Position numbers and translations under genes: made by a program. A stretch of DNA of 42,275 nt, taken from Desulfuromonas sp. (GTDB taxonomy: Bacteria > Desulfobacterota > Desulfuromonadia > Desulfuromonadales > Desulfuromonadaceae). Below, one piece after another: positions 7,026 to 15,473 of the stretch. The stretch spans positions 1-42,275 of the forward strand of contig JAQUDG010000007.1 in assembly GCA_028685815.1 (NCBI GenBank). Direction: 5' to 3'. Position 1 is the stretch's first letter, and the number at the start of each line of letters is the position of its first letter. The notes beneath the pieces were generated by a model. It was given only the letters and a program-made list of their open reading frames with translations. It ran no database searches and was not told where the DNA came from.

Positions 7026-8612
7026 ATGAATCAACGCTGGAAATTAGCCGAAGTGCCCTTGAGTCTTGCGCAGTCTGAACATGGACTGAGCCAAATTGTT
7101 GCCGATCTTTTGCAAATACGCGCATCTGATATCGGCAACTTAACCATAGTGCGGCGCGGGATTGATGCCCGTCGCAAGGGAAGGGTGTTACGGGTATACA
7201 CCCTTGAATTTGATTTGGCGCCGGATGTTCAGATACCGCAGCAGTTAGAGAAGAATGGTCGCCTGCGTTTGGCTCAACAGGAACAAGCAGTAGGCTTAAG
7301 CCTGCAGCGTTACTCCGCGACTAAAAAAATAATAGTAGTTGGGATGGGCCCAGCAGGGCTATTCGCCGCGCTGGAATTAGCGCGCAGCGGTCACGACGTG
7401 ACCCTCCTAGAACGGGGCGCTCCGGTGGAGCAACGCACCACAGATGTAGAGACTTTCTGGCGCGGTGGTCCTCTGAATACGGAAAGCAATGTACAGTTTG
7501 GCGAAGGGGGGGCTGGGACTTTTTCTGACGGCAAGCTCACCACTAGGGTTAAACACCCATTTTCGGCCCTGGTATTGGATACGTTTATTGCTTGTGGTGC
7601 TCCTGAAGATATCCGCATCGATGCAAAACCGCATATCGGCACCGACGTGTTGCGCAATGTACTGGTGCACTTACGGGGTAAGTTGCGCGGCGTTGGGGTA
7701 AATATTAGATATCATACCCGCCTAACCGATCTGAATATTGAAAATGGAGCGATTAGGGGGGTTGTGGTCAACGCCTCCGAACATATACACTGCGACGCGG
7801 TGGTGCTCGCCATCGGACATAGTGCCAGAGACACCTACACCATGTTACACCGACGCGGAATTGCCTTGGAGCAGAAACCATTCGCTATGGGGGTACGGGT
7901 AGAGCACCCGACAGAACTGATTAACTCCATTCAGTACGGTGCCACTTTGCATCCGCAACTGCCTGCTGCAGAATACGCTTTGAGCTGGAATGACAGCGCC
8001 AGCGGCAGAGGGGTGTATTCTTTCTGCATGTGCCCTGGGGGCGAAGTAGTGTTGAGCAGCAGTGAGGAGAATTCGATCGTAGTTAACGGCATGAGTCGTT
8101 CCAAGCGAGATGCACAGCGTTCCAATAGTGCCTTGGTTGTGAGTGTGAATCCGGAAGATTTTGGCTCCGCTGATCCTCTGGCTGGAGTTGAGTTCCAACG
8201 CTTTTGGGAACAGAAGTCTTTTGCGGGCAATGGCGACTACCGTCCTCCAGCGCAGAACATGCTGAGCTTTTTGCAGCGCGGCTCTGCTGGAGTTTCTAGT
8301 AGTTGTCGCCCCAGCGTGCGTGAAGAGGAATTGCGTAAGTATTTACCCCCCTTTGTATACAACGGGTTGCAGCAGGCGTTGCCACAGTTTGAACGTAAAA
8401 TGAAGGGTTTTATCACTGCGGAGGCGAGCTTGATTGCCTTAGAGTCGCGCACTTCAGCGCCGGTGCGTATCCTCCGTTCTGCGCAGATGGAATCATTGAA
8501 CTGCAGCGGCCTGTATCCGGTGGGCGAGGGCGCGGGGTATGCAGGGGGGATTATGAGCGCTGCTCTTGATGGGCTCAAAGTGGTTCAGGCTATCAATGCA
8601 GCACAAGTATAA
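7026..8612 (+). CDS. FAD-dependent dehydrogenase, COG2509 type
   Basis: About 528 residues. After a roughly 95-residue N-terminal domain comes a dinucleotide-binding fold (IIVVGMGPAGLFAALELA, GxGxxG), then NVQFGEGGAGTFSDGKLTT, a signature of the NAD(FAD)-utilising dehydrogenase group often named YP_- or BFD-like uncharacterised flavoproteins. The C-terminal FAD-contact GLYPVGEGAGYAGGIMSAA is intact. The substrate is unknown. The start is uncertain. ATG 7026 lacks a close ribosome site, TTG 7014 is 12 bases after AGGAG (6997-7001), and the frame stays open back to GTG 6990, overlapping the kinase gene. Close packing suggests co-transcription with the kinase. Confidence 0.85.
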   Translation: MNQRWKLAEVPLSLAQSEHGLSQIVADLLQIRASDIGNLTIVRRGIDARRKGRVLRVYTLEFDLAPDVQIPQQLEKNGRLRLAQQEQAVGLSLQRYSATKKIIVVGMGPAGLFAALELARSGHDVTLLERGAPVEQRTTDVETFWRGGPLNTESNVQFGEGGAGTFSDGKLTTRVKHPFSALVLDTFIACGAPEDIRIDAKPHIGTDVLRNVLVHLRGKLRGVGVNIRYHTRLTDLNIENGAIRGVVVNASEHIHCDAVVLAIGHSARDTYTMLHRRGIALEQKPFAMGVRVEHPTELINSIQYGATLHPQLPAAEYALSWNDSASGRGVYSFCMCPGGEVVLSSSEENSIVVNGMSRSKRDAQRSNSALVVSVNPEDFGSADPLAGVEFQRFWEQKSFAGNGDYRPPAQNMLSFLQRGSAGVSSSCRPSVREEELRKYLPPFVYNGLQQALPQFERKMKGFITAEASLIALESRTSAPVRILRSAQMESLNCSGLYPVGEGAGYAGGIMSAALDGLKVVQAINAAQV

Positions 8613-8615
8613 ATA

Positions 8616-8640
8616 TGTGGGCGTAGATGCAACGCCCACA
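8616..8640. repeat. Perfect 9-bp hairpin after the FAD dehydrogenase
   Basis: TGTGGGCGT (8616-8624) and ACGCCCACA (8632-8640) pair perfectly around a 7-nt loop, starting four bases after the stop codon. No T-tract follows in either direction, so it may act as a 3'-end stabiliser or weak terminator. A second hairpin, ATGTGG/CCACAT, lies at 8665-8683. Confidence 0.55.
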
Positions 8641-8715
8641 GCGGTAATACAATGGCAATAGTGTATGTGGAAACTGCCCACATGCTGAATAGACGTAGAG
8701 AAGGGATTGGTACCT

Positions 8716-9888
8716 TTGAAGAAGAGCTACATTGAAGATATTGGTGAGCGTGACTCGATCGACAGTATTTTTTTGGTTCGAGATAAAAATATGGCGATGG
8801 CAAAAAATGGCAAGCCATACATGAACTTGAAATTAATGGATCGCAGCGGGGAAGTGGATGGGAGAATCTGGGACAATGTCGATGAGCTCACCACCTTGTT
8901 TAATAAAGATGATTTTGTCCACGTCAAAGGTAAAGCTAATGTGTTCATGGGCAAGATGCAGTTTATTGTCACCAGCATAACGCGTGTGGCCGAGGAACAA
9001 GTGGAACTGGCCGATTTTTTGCCGGTTTCTGCCCATGCTCCTGAAGAGATGCGGGCGGAATTCAAATCCATGGTTGCGCACATTGCCGACCCTGATTATC
9101 GACGGATACTTGAATCTTTTGGTGCCGATGAAGAGTTCATGCATTTGTTTACTAAGGCACCAGCGGCGAAATCGATGCACCACGTCTATCTGGGCGGCTT
9201 GCTGGAGCATTCCCTGTGTGTGGCGCGTTTGGCGCTAGATGTGAGCGCGCGCTATCCACAGATCAATCGCGATCTTCTGGTCTGTAGTGCCCTGCTGCAC
9301 GATATTGGCAAGGTTGCCGAGTTGCGCTATGCCCGCAGCTTCGATTACACTGACGTCGGCAAACTCATCGGCCATATTGTCCTAGGGGTAGAGATGCTAG
9401 AGGAGAAGATTAGGGAGTGGCCTGATTTTCCACAACATAAAGCGATGTTGCTCAAGCATATGCTGTTATCGCATCACGGCCAATATGAGTATGGGTCTCC
9501 CAAGCGTCCAAAAACTTTGGAGGCAGTGGTGCTCAATTTTGTCGATGATATGGATGCCAAAATCAATGGTATTTCCTTGCATATTGAGCGCGAACAGTTG
9601 AACCCGTCCGCATGGACATCGTATCATCGCCTGTTTGATCGCTACTTTTATGCACCGGCAGATGAATTGGGAACAGGCATAGAGCAGACACCGCCCGCAG
9701 CTTCGGAAAGCGCTCCTCCTCCCTGTGCCCCTAGTATTGTGAGCAAAAACAAGCCAGCTGAAACAAACATTCCCCCAAAGCGCACCAGCAGATATCAGGC
9801 GCCACTGCGCACTTCCCTTGGTGAGCAACTGGCGGGTGCAACCTTGGATCTGTTTGGAAGCAGAGAGGAAGGCCAAAATGATCATTAA
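8716..9888 (+). CDS. OB-fold/HD-domain 3'-5' exoribonuclease, YhaM-like
   Basis: 390 residues. An N-terminal OB-fold nucleic-acid-binding domain (about 12-95, with YMNLKLMDRSGEVDGRIW) is followed by an HD phosphohydrolase domain containing H165 in GLLEHSLCVA and the HD pair in ALLHDIGK (195-196). This arrangement is that of YhaM/CBF1 3'-5' exonucleases. A proline- and serine-rich tail of about 80 residues after residue 310 is not part of the typical family core. The start is taken as TTG 8716, nine bases after AAGGGA (8701-8706). The in-frame TTG 8707 has no spacing for that site. The stop overlaps the next gene by 11 bases, implying translational coupling. Confidence 0.85.
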   Translation: MKKSYIEDIGERDSIDSIFLVRDKNMAMAKNGKPYMNLKLMDRSGEVDGRIWDNVDELTTLFNKDDFVHVKGKANVFMGKMQFIVTSITRVAEEQVELADFLPVSAHAPEEMRAEFKSMVAHIADPDYRRILESFGADEEFMHLFTKAPAAKSMHHVYLGGLLEHSLCVARLALDVSARYPQINRDLLVCSALLHDIGKVAELRYARSFDYTDVGKLIGHIVLGVEMLEEKIREWPDFPQHKAMLLKHMLLSHHGQYEYGSPKRPKTLEAVVLNFVDDMDAKINGISLHIEREQLNPSAWTSYHRLFDRYFYAPADELGTGIEQTPPAASESAPPPCAPSIVSKNKPAETNIPPKRTSRYQAPLRTSLGEQLAGATLDLFGSREEGQNDH

Positions 9889-10510
9889 AACCCTGCCTGT
9901 AGGTCCATTACAGGTTAATTGTTATATAGTGGCGTGCCCACGTACCAAAAAAGCGTTGATAATCGACCCAGGCGATGAAGCGCAACGGATTCTTCAACTC
10001 CTCGAGCAAGAAGGCTTGGAGCCCAAAATGCTGGTCAATACCCATGGTCATTTTGACCATGTGGGGGGCAATAGCCTGATTGTTGAAAAAACTGGGATTG
10101 AATTCTGTATGCACAAGGAGGACCTGCCCTTGCTTAAACAAGCATCGCGTCAAGCGGCAAGCTACGGCCTTCCAGCGGTGGAATCCCCCATGCCCACTCG
10201 TTTTTTGCAAAACGGTGATCTGTTGGAAATCGGTGATCTGAGCTTTGAAGTTATCCATACTCCAGGACATTCTCCCGGTGGGATTTGTCTGTATGGGCAG
10301 GGGCACCTGTTCTCTGGTGACAGCCTGTTTGCAGGCTCCATTGGGCGCACTGATCTGCCGGTTGGATATTTGCAGCAGTTGCTCGGGCATATCCGTTCCC
10401 AGCTCATGGTTTTGCCGGAGTCCACCTTGGTCCATCCGGGGCACGGGCCAGAATCGACCATTGGAGCGGAACAGCAGTCAAATCCGTTTGTAAATGGGGA
10501 CTATATTTAA
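9878..10510 (+). CDS. Metallo-beta-lactamase-fold hydrolase, glyoxalase II-like
   Basis: 210 residues of the MBL superfamily. The dinuclear metal motif THxHxDH reads H56, H58, D60 and H61 (NTHGHFDHVGG). Further ligands are in TPGHSPGG, SGDSLF and HPGHGP. The short single-domain form is close to hydroxyacylglutathione hydrolase-like proteins (YcbL group) rather than to beta-lactamases. The physiological substrate is unknown. ATG 9878 is chosen because GAGAGGAAGG lies upstream and the protein begins with the family-typical IIKTLPVGPLQVNCYIV. It starts inside the 3' end of the YhaM-like gene. Confidence 0.9.
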   Translation: MIIKTLPVGPLQVNCYIVACPRTKKALIIDPGDEAQRILQLLEQEGLEPKMLVNTHGHFDHVGGNSLIVEKTGIEFCMHKEDLPLLKQASRQAASYGLPAVESPMPTRFLQNGDLLEIGDLSFEVIHTPGHSPGGICLYGQGHLFSGDSLFAGSIGRTDLPVGYLQQLLGHIRSQLMVLPESTLVHPGHGPESTIGAEQQSNPFVNGDYI

Positions 10511-10559
10511 GCAGCGGTTAAGAAAACGATAAATCTAGATACGATAAAGGGGCGAAGTT

Positions 10560-11762
10560 ATGCCAACGCTTAAGGGAAAACAGATTGTGCTCGGCGTGTG
10601 TGGGGGGATTGCGGCATATAAGGCGGTTGAACTTCTGCGCCTGTTAACCAAGGCTGGTGCGATAGTTTCGGTGGTGATGACGCGCAATGCGTGCGAATTT
10701 GTCACCCCCCTTACGTTTCAGACCTTGTCTTACAATCCAGTGCATACTGACATGTTTGATCTGTATCAGGAAAAAGAGATTGGGCATATATCCCTGGCGG
10801 ATAAAGCCGACTTATGTGTGGTCGTGCCGGCAACCGCCAATATCATTGGTAAACTAGGCGCCGGTATCGCGGATGATCTGCTTAGTACTACCCTCATGGC
10901 AACCAAAGCACCGATAGTTCTGGCGCCATCCATGAATGTGAATATGTATGAGAGCGCGGCAGTACAGCACAATATGCAGGTTTTGTTCCAGCGGGGTTTT
11001 CATCTTATTGAGCCAGATGTTGGGGCCCTGGCCTGCGGTTGGGACGGAAAAGGTAAGTTGCCAGCGCCGGCGCATATCTTGGCGTGGGTCGAGCGGATCG
11101 CCACTCCAGCCGATCTTGCCGGGCAGCGGATTTTGGTTACCGCCGGACCGACGCGTGAGGAGCTGGACCCGGCTCGCTGTCTGACCAACTATTCTTCCGG
11201 AAAGATGGGATATGCCATTGCCAGAGCAGCGTGGCAACGGGGCGCAGAGGTGGTTCTCGTCAGCGGTCCCACCGCTCTGGAGGCTCCAGTTGGGATTAGG
11301 CGGGTAGGGGTAAAAAGTGCGTTGGATATGCATGCTGCGGTCATGCGGGAATTGCCTTGGGCCACAGTGGTGATTAAAGCTGCCGCCGTGGCTGATTATC
11401 GCCCCTGCAGCACTGCCAGCCAAAAAATCAAAAAGAAAAATGCTGCCATGAGCATTGAACTTGAACCCAACCCAGATATTTTAGCCGAGATCGGTGCCCA
11501 GAAAACAACGCAGGTTGTGATTGGCTTTGCCGCCGAGACCCACGATCTGTTGCATCACGCGCAAGATAAACTGAAGCGCAAAAATCTGGATATGATAGTA
11601 GCCAACGATATTACCGCCATTGGCGCCGGTTTTGATATAGAAACCAATGTGGTAAAACTGCTCCATGCCGATGGCAGAGTTGAAAATCTGCCTCAGCAGA
11701 GCAAGGCCTCTGTTGCACACGCCTTGCTGGATCGGGTTTGTGCCCTCCTTGGTTCAAATTGA
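10560..11762 (+). CDS. coaBC: Bifunctional phosphopantothenoylcysteine decarboxylase / phosphopantothenate-cysteine ligase
   Basis: Carries out two consecutive steps of coenzyme A synthesis in the cytosol. The CoaC half (1-185) is an FMN flavoprotein beginning [15 protein letters not shown], with [10 protein letters not shown] and the [11 protein letters not shown] substrate-flap motif. The CoaB half (190-400) has [14 protein letters not shown] and the [10 protein letters not shown] and KIKKK segments of the CTP-using ligase. The 400-residue length is normal. AAAGGGGCGA precedes ATG 10560. It converges on the reverse-strand phospholipase-like gene with only 27 bases between stops and no visible terminator. 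Confidence 0.96.
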   Translation: MPTLKGKQIVLGVCGGIAAYKAVELLRLLTKAGAIVSVVMTRNACEFVTPLTFQTLSYNPVHTDMFDLYQEKEIGHISLADKADLCVVVPATANIIGKLGAGIADDLLSTTLMATKAPIVLAPSMNVNMYESAAVQHNMQVLFQRGFHLIEPDVGALACGWDGKGKLPAPAHILAWVERIATPADLAGQRILVTAGPTREELDPARCLTNYSSGKMGYAIARAAWQRGAEVVLVSGPTALEAPVGIRRVGVKSALDMHAAVMRELPWATVVIKAAAVADYRPCSTASQKIKKKNAAMSIELEPNPDILAEIGAQKTTQVVIGFAAETHDLLHHAQDKLKRKNLDMIVANDITAIGAGFDIETNVVKLLHADGRVENLPQQSKASVAHALLDRVCALLGSN

Positions 11763-11789
11763 GCTTGCGGCGCACATTTTAGGATTGGT

Positions 11790-12704
11790 TTACACGCTAT
11801 TGGTAGGGTCTGTCACGCTGGAGCGAAAGTGCTCTTTGATCTCTTCCAAAATCGGCAGAGTTAACTCAGAGGGCAGACGTCCATCCTGCCACAGCGCCTT
11901 AAGGCTCGCGCGCATGCGCTGGGCCTTCTTCAGCGCCTGTTCGCCGGTGGGATCCGCGTTCAAGTAGGGGCTGCTCGGATCTGATAAGATGCTCATGCTA
12001 GCTTCCAGAGCCAAGTCCATATACTCCTGCCGATCTTGTTGCTCCATTTTCCACACCGAGCGTTCGTCTAAGCGCTGGAGTAATTTCTGCCAGCGCTGGA
12101 TTCTACTGACGAGCAACATGGAGTTAAACAGGCGTTTATTGGTTCTGAAGGAAAACAGAGTGCGCACCAGAACTTGGTGCAGAAGTTTATCGTTGGCGCT
12201 GAAATCGTGTTGCGCTAGTTCTTTGGCTTGTATCCAGATGGCGGGGTCAATTCTCCCTTCAAAGCGTAGTTCCCAATAGGCGTGGTTGAGAAAAACCGTG
12301 TTGTAGCTGCGCACCATTTTGTAGGGAACCATGAAGCCGTGGGCAATGGTGTCAGCGGCTAGGTGGGCGATATAACCATAGGCGCAAGCGCGCTGGGAAT
12401 CCGTTTCCGCCTCAGCTAGCACTTTATTGCCCATGTTCCAGCTATGGCAGTGTTTCAGGTAGTGGGTGTATTTTTTCCCCAGAGTAATATCGGCGCTTAT
12501 GCAACCGTAGAGAAAATCGTGCGGGAATGCCACAAGTAGTGCAGCTAGGTGAGGCGGCAGGTTGCCAAGCTGCGCCAAGATGCTGTTACCCAAGAGTAGA
12601 TGTACCCCGAACCCCCACGCACAGGCATCCGCAGGGAACAAGAATATAGCTGGGAATATGAGTAGGAACGTACGCACGCCATAAATCATCTGAACAACTC
12701 TCAC
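11790..12704 (-). CDS. Secreted zinc-dependent phospholipase C-like protein
   Basis: Matches the Zn_dep_PLPC family. An N-terminal hydrophobic signal ends in ADACA, so cleavage would expose a Trp (W30) as the mature N-terminus. In bacterial zinc PLCs the N-terminal Trp is itself a zinc ligand. Other candidate ligands follow in the expected order: H35, D72 (CISAD), H81/H85/H87 (HYLKHCH), H114, D118 and H122 in AHLAADTIAHG, then H141 and E145 in HAYWE. The C-terminal 150 residues are helical and charged, with no clear match. GTG 12704 has no ribosome site. ATG 12689, five codons in, gives a cleaner signal peptide. The substrate and whether it is a true phospholipase are not shown. It is divergent from the uracil-DNA glycosylase gene. 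Confidence 0.75.
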   Translation of the reverse strand: MRVVQMIYGVRTFLLIFPAIFLFPADACAWGFGVHLLLGNSILAQLGNLPPHLAALLVAFPHDFLYGCISADITLGKKYTHYLKHCHSWNMGNKVLAEAETDSQRACAYGYIAHLAADTIAHGFMVPYKMVRSYNTVFLNHAYWELRFEGRIDPAIWIQAKELAQHDFSANDKLLHQVLVRTLFSFRTNKRLFNSMLLVSRIQRWQKLLQRLDERSVWKMEQQDRQEYMDLALEASMSILSDPSSPYLNADPTGEQALKKAQRMRASLKALWQDGRLPSELTLPILEEIKEHFRSSVTDPTNSV

Positions 12705-12731
12705 ACCGGTTACATAACTTAAAAATATTGG

Positions 12732-12744
12732 TAGGATAATCCTA
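12732..12744. repeat. Palindrome TAGGAT-A-ATCCTA between divergent genes
   Basis: A perfect 13-base palindrome lies in the 62-bp divergent gap between the phospholipase-like and uracil-DNA glycosylase genes. It contains GATAAT, a plausible -10 element for the forward gene. It is either an operator overlapping a promoter or chance. Confidence 0.35.
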
Positions 12745-12766
12745 TCCGCAGGTAGAAGTAAAGAAT

Positions 12767-13501
12767 ATGCTGGATAAACGTACCCAGAGCTTGAAAATCG
12801 CGACGGCAGAAACCCTGGCTACCTTACAGGATATGCGGCGCTGGGGGGTGGAGCATATCTATGAGAATTCACCCTCTGCACAAGAGCTATTACCCCCCTG
12901 TGCCGAACTGGAAAGCTCTAACTCAACAGCAGCGCCATGCCGTGTTGAAACCCTAGAAGAGATCCGCGCCGAAATGGGGGACTGTCAACGCTGCCTCTTG
13001 AGCAGTACCCGTAACAACCTCGTATTTGGTGCGGGCAACCCCAAAGCAGCACTGGTGTTTGTCGGTGAAGGTCCTAGCCGCCGAGAAGATGAGCAGGGAG
13101 AGCCGTTTGTCGGCGAAGCAGGCCAGTTGTTTAACAATATTTTGTTCGCTATGGGACTTACGCGCGATGCTGTGTATATATGCAATGTTATTAAATGCAG
13201 GGGACCCCATAACCGCGATCCCGGCGTGGATGAAATAGCTGCGTGTGCACCATTTCTTAAGCGTCAACTTAATGCCATCAACCCACAGGTGTTGGTGGCT
13301 CTAGGCACGCTTGCCGCGCAGAGCTTGCTGCAGGATAAGACTCCCATCAGTAAGCTACGAGGTGGATGGTGCAGCTACAATGGAATTGACCTTATGCCTA
13401 CCTTTCATCCGGCTTATCTGTTGCGTAACCCTGAGTTTAAGCGCGAACTGTGGCAAGATATGAAACAGGTGCTGCAACGTCTGCACAGCAAGGATATGTA
13501 A
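12767..13501 (+). CDS. Family 4 uracil-DNA glycosylase (iron-sulphur)
   Basis: Removes uracil from DNA to start base-excision repair. The four cluster cysteines of family 4 are present at C73, C76 (CQRC), C144 (IKCRGP) and C160. Motif 1 reads GEGPSRREDEQGEPFVG (101-116), where GEAPG is usual. Motif 2 is FHPAYLLRN. The first 65 residues are an extension before the catalytic domain, common in this group. AGGTAGAAG (12749-12757) is a moderate ribosome site for ATG 12767. It is followed after 34 bases by the PHP phosphatase. Confidence 0.92.
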   Translation: MLDKRTQSLKIATAETLATLQDMRRWGVEHIYENSPSAQELLPPCAELESSNSTAAPCRVETLEEIRAEMGDCQRCLLSSTRNNLVFGAGNPKAALVFVGEGPSRREDEQGEPFVGEAGQLFNNILFAMGLTRDAVYICNVIKCRGPHNRDPGVDEIAACAPFLKRQLNAINPQVLVALGTLAAQSLLQDKTPISKLRGGWCSYNGIDLMPTFHPAYLLRNPEFKRELWQDMKQVLQRLHSKDM

Positions 13502-13535
13502 AGAATCCAACCTGGACTGGAAGGACTGAGTAATT

Positions 13536-14405
13536 ATGGGGTTAGATTATGTACCAGCGCGGGTTTCTGCCCATGGCGGGCATAGCGGTCAGTTTTGTCT
13601 TCATGCCGAAGATGAGCTTGAGGCTGTAGTACTGGCCTATATAGCGCAGGGGTTTGTTTGGGCTGGCATTACCGAGCACATGCCGCCGATGCAGGACCAA
13701 TACCGTTATGCAGATGAAAAGGAGGCGGGCATCAGTGCGTTGGCGCTGCAGAAACAGTTTGCGACTTATGCGGCTGAAGTAAAGAGGCTCAAGCAGCGCT
13801 ACAGTGGAGATATCCTCCTGCTGGGGGGGATGGAGAGTGAATGTTATCCTGGCGCCTTTGAGTTCGCATTAGAGTTGCAACAACGCTATGCTCTAGATTA
13901 TATTGTCGGGTCCGTGCACCATGTACGCGAAATAAATTTCGATTTCTGCCCAGCACAATATCAGGCTGCCATTACCGCATGTGGTGGTATTGATGCCCTT
14001 TACTGCACCTACTTTGATGAACAACTCACCATGCTCCAGGCGTTACGCCCTGCCGTGGTGGGGCACTTCGATCTGGTGCGGCTGTACGATCCAGATTACG
14101 CGCAGCGCATTCTAAACCCCGAGATCATGCGCCGTATTGAGCGGAATCTCAAGTACGTGTGCGATAATAACCTTTGCCTTGATCTGAACATGCGGGCTTT
14201 GGCAAAAGGGGCATCGGAGCCTTATATTTCCCGCCCTATCCTAGTAAAAGCGCTGGAAATGGGGATAAATATCCTCCCTGGAGATGACTCGCACGGAGTA
14301 TCCAGTGTGGGGTATGGGATCGATGCTGGGACTGCATTGCTGCAGGATTTGGGCTACGCCTGTGCATGGGACAATCCTGGTGCATTTATCCATACCAGAA
14401 CATAA
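13536..14405 (+). CDS. PHP-family histidinol-phosphatase-like hydrolase
   Basis: 289 residues of the PHP phosphoesterase fold. Metal-binding motifs are AHGGHSGQ (12-19), ITEHMP, GGMESEC, SVHHVRE, VVGHFDL and GDDSHGVSSVG, in the order seen in HisJ/HisK-type histidinol-phosphatases. The family position gives histidinol-phosphate to histidinol (histidine biosynthesis) as the likely reaction. No other his genes are near and PHP enzymes vary, so this is a likely but not certain assignment. GGAAGGA lies nine bases before ATG 13536. A UUCG-loop terminator follows. Confidence 0.85.
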   Translation: MGLDYVPARVSAHGGHSGQFCLHAEDELEAVVLAYIAQGFVWAGITEHMPPMQDQYRYADEKEAGISALALQKQFATYAAEVKRLKQRYSGDILLLGGMESECYPGAFEFALELQQRYALDYIVGSVHHVREINFDFCPAQYQAAITACGGIDALYCTYFDEQLTMLQALRPAVVGHFDLVRLYDPDYAQRILNPEIMRRIERNLKYVCDNNLCLDLNMRALAKGASEPYISRPILVKALEMGINILPGDDSHGVSSVGYGIDAGTALLQDLGYACAWDNPGAFIHTRT

Positions 14406-14441
14406 ACGTATAAAATTGATGGTCGTTGTTAATGTGCCTAT

Positions 14442-14478
14442 GGTCATATGATTTTCGAATCATATGGCCTTGGTTTTT
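14442..14478 (+). terminator. Strong terminator with UUCG tetraloop
   Basis: GGTCATATGATT (14442-14453) and AATCATATGGCC (14458-14469) form 12 pairs, one of them G-T, closed by a TTCG tetraloop, followed by TTGGTTTTT. It ends the udg-PHP transcript before metF. Confidence 0.85.
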
Positions 14479-14508
14479 ATGCCTCTAGTACTTAAAGAAG
14501 TTAGCTTC

Positions 14509-14541
14509 GATAAGGGATTTGATAGGGAATCGATAAGGATA
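14509..14541 (+). repeat. Three GATAAGG-like direct repeats before metF
   Basis: GATAAGGG (14509), GATAGGG (14521) and GATAAGG (14532) are spaced 12 and 11 bases apart. The last provides the ribosome site of metF (ATG 14543). The others are Shine-Dalgarno-like copies without a start codon. Confidence 0.4.
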
Positions 14542-14542
14542 G

Positions 14543-15412
14543 ATGAAAAAAATACTCCAAAGTAAGGATACCTCCCTTAGTTTTGAATTTTACCCACCCA
14601 GAACAGAACAGGGGTGGGATAATTTATTGCAGAATATTGAAAAGTTGATGCCTCTGCATCCCTCATCTGTGAGTGTCACCTATGGTGCAGGCGGCTCTGC
14701 CCGCACCCAGACCAATAAGTTAGTGCTCCGAATTCACGAGGAGAGCAGGGTGCCTGTGGTGCCACATCAGACCTGTGTGGCGGCGACACGTGCAGAAGTG
14801 CGCAATATCATGCAGCAATATCAAAATGTTGGAGTGCACAATGTTCTTGCCCTGCGTGGTGATCCACCTGTAGGCGAAGATAATTGGCAACCACCTGCAG
14901 ACGGATTTAAATATGCTGTAGATTTGGTGCGTTTTATCCGGGCTGAATTCCCCGATACGAGTATTGGGGTTGCAGGTTTCCCTGAGGGGCATCCTGAAAT
15001 GCCGAACCGTCTCCTGGAGATTCAGTATTTAAAGGAGAAAGTAGATGCTGGGGCAGATTATATCGTCACCCAGCTGTTTTTTGATAATCGCGACTTTCAC
15101 GATTTTTGTGCGCGCTGCCGCCTAGCTGGAATCGAGGTTCCAATCGTGGCCGGAATCATGCCACTGCGTAATCGTAAAGGGATGGAGCGGATGGCTGAGC
15201 TCGCGGCCGGAGCGCGCTTCCCCGCTGAGTTGCTGCGCAGGGTTGAAGAGGCTCCAGATGAAGCCGCAGTAGAGCGGGTTGGGCTTGACTGGGCGACTGA
15301 GCAAGTGCGCGACCTGCTCGAACACAAAGTGAGTGGGGTCCATTTCTATACCCTGAACAGTGCTGAACCCACCCTGGAGATTTTTTCTCGCTTGGGTCTG
15401 GTAAAGCCCTGA
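14543..15412 (+). CDS. metF: 5,10-methylenetetrahydrofolate reductase
   Basis: 289-residue FAD enzyme of the MTHFR fold that reduces methylene-H4folate to methyl-H4folate for methionine synthesis and C1 metabolism. Motifs seen are SFEFYPPRTEQG near the N-terminus, SVTYGAGGSARTQT (48-61), NVLALRGDPP (the FAD/NADH segment), and GVAGFPEGHPE and TQLFFDN later. Length is typical for the small bacterial type. Its start follows the GATAAGG repeats. It converges on the ehr operon with a terminator in the 61-base gap. Confidence 0.96.
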   Translation: MKKILQSKDTSLSFEFYPPRTEQGWDNLLQNIEKLMPLHPSSVSVTYGAGGSARTQTNKLVLRIHEESRVPVVPHQTCVAATRAEVRNIMQQYQNVGVHNVLALRGDPPVGEDNWQPPADGFKYAVDLVRFIRAEFPDTSIGVAGFPEGHPEMPNRLLEIQYLKEKVDAGADYIVTQLFFDNRDFHDFCARCRLAGIEVPIVAGIMPLRNRKGMERMAELAAGARFPAELLRRVEEAPDEAAVERVGLDWATEQVRDLLEHKVSGVHFYTLNSAEPTLEIFSRLGLVKP

Positions 15413-15432
15413 TGCCTGAACTTTATGTATAC

Positions 15433-15462
15433 GCCCGCCCCTAAATTTGGCGGGCTGTTTTT
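15433..15462 (+). terminator. metF terminator
   Basis: GCCCGCC (15433-15439) pairs with GGCGGGC (15449-15455), then TGTTTTT. It lies between convergent metF and the last ehr gene and could serve both, though the T-tract favours the forward strand. Confidence 0.8.
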
Positions 15463-15473
15463 CATCAGCTATA

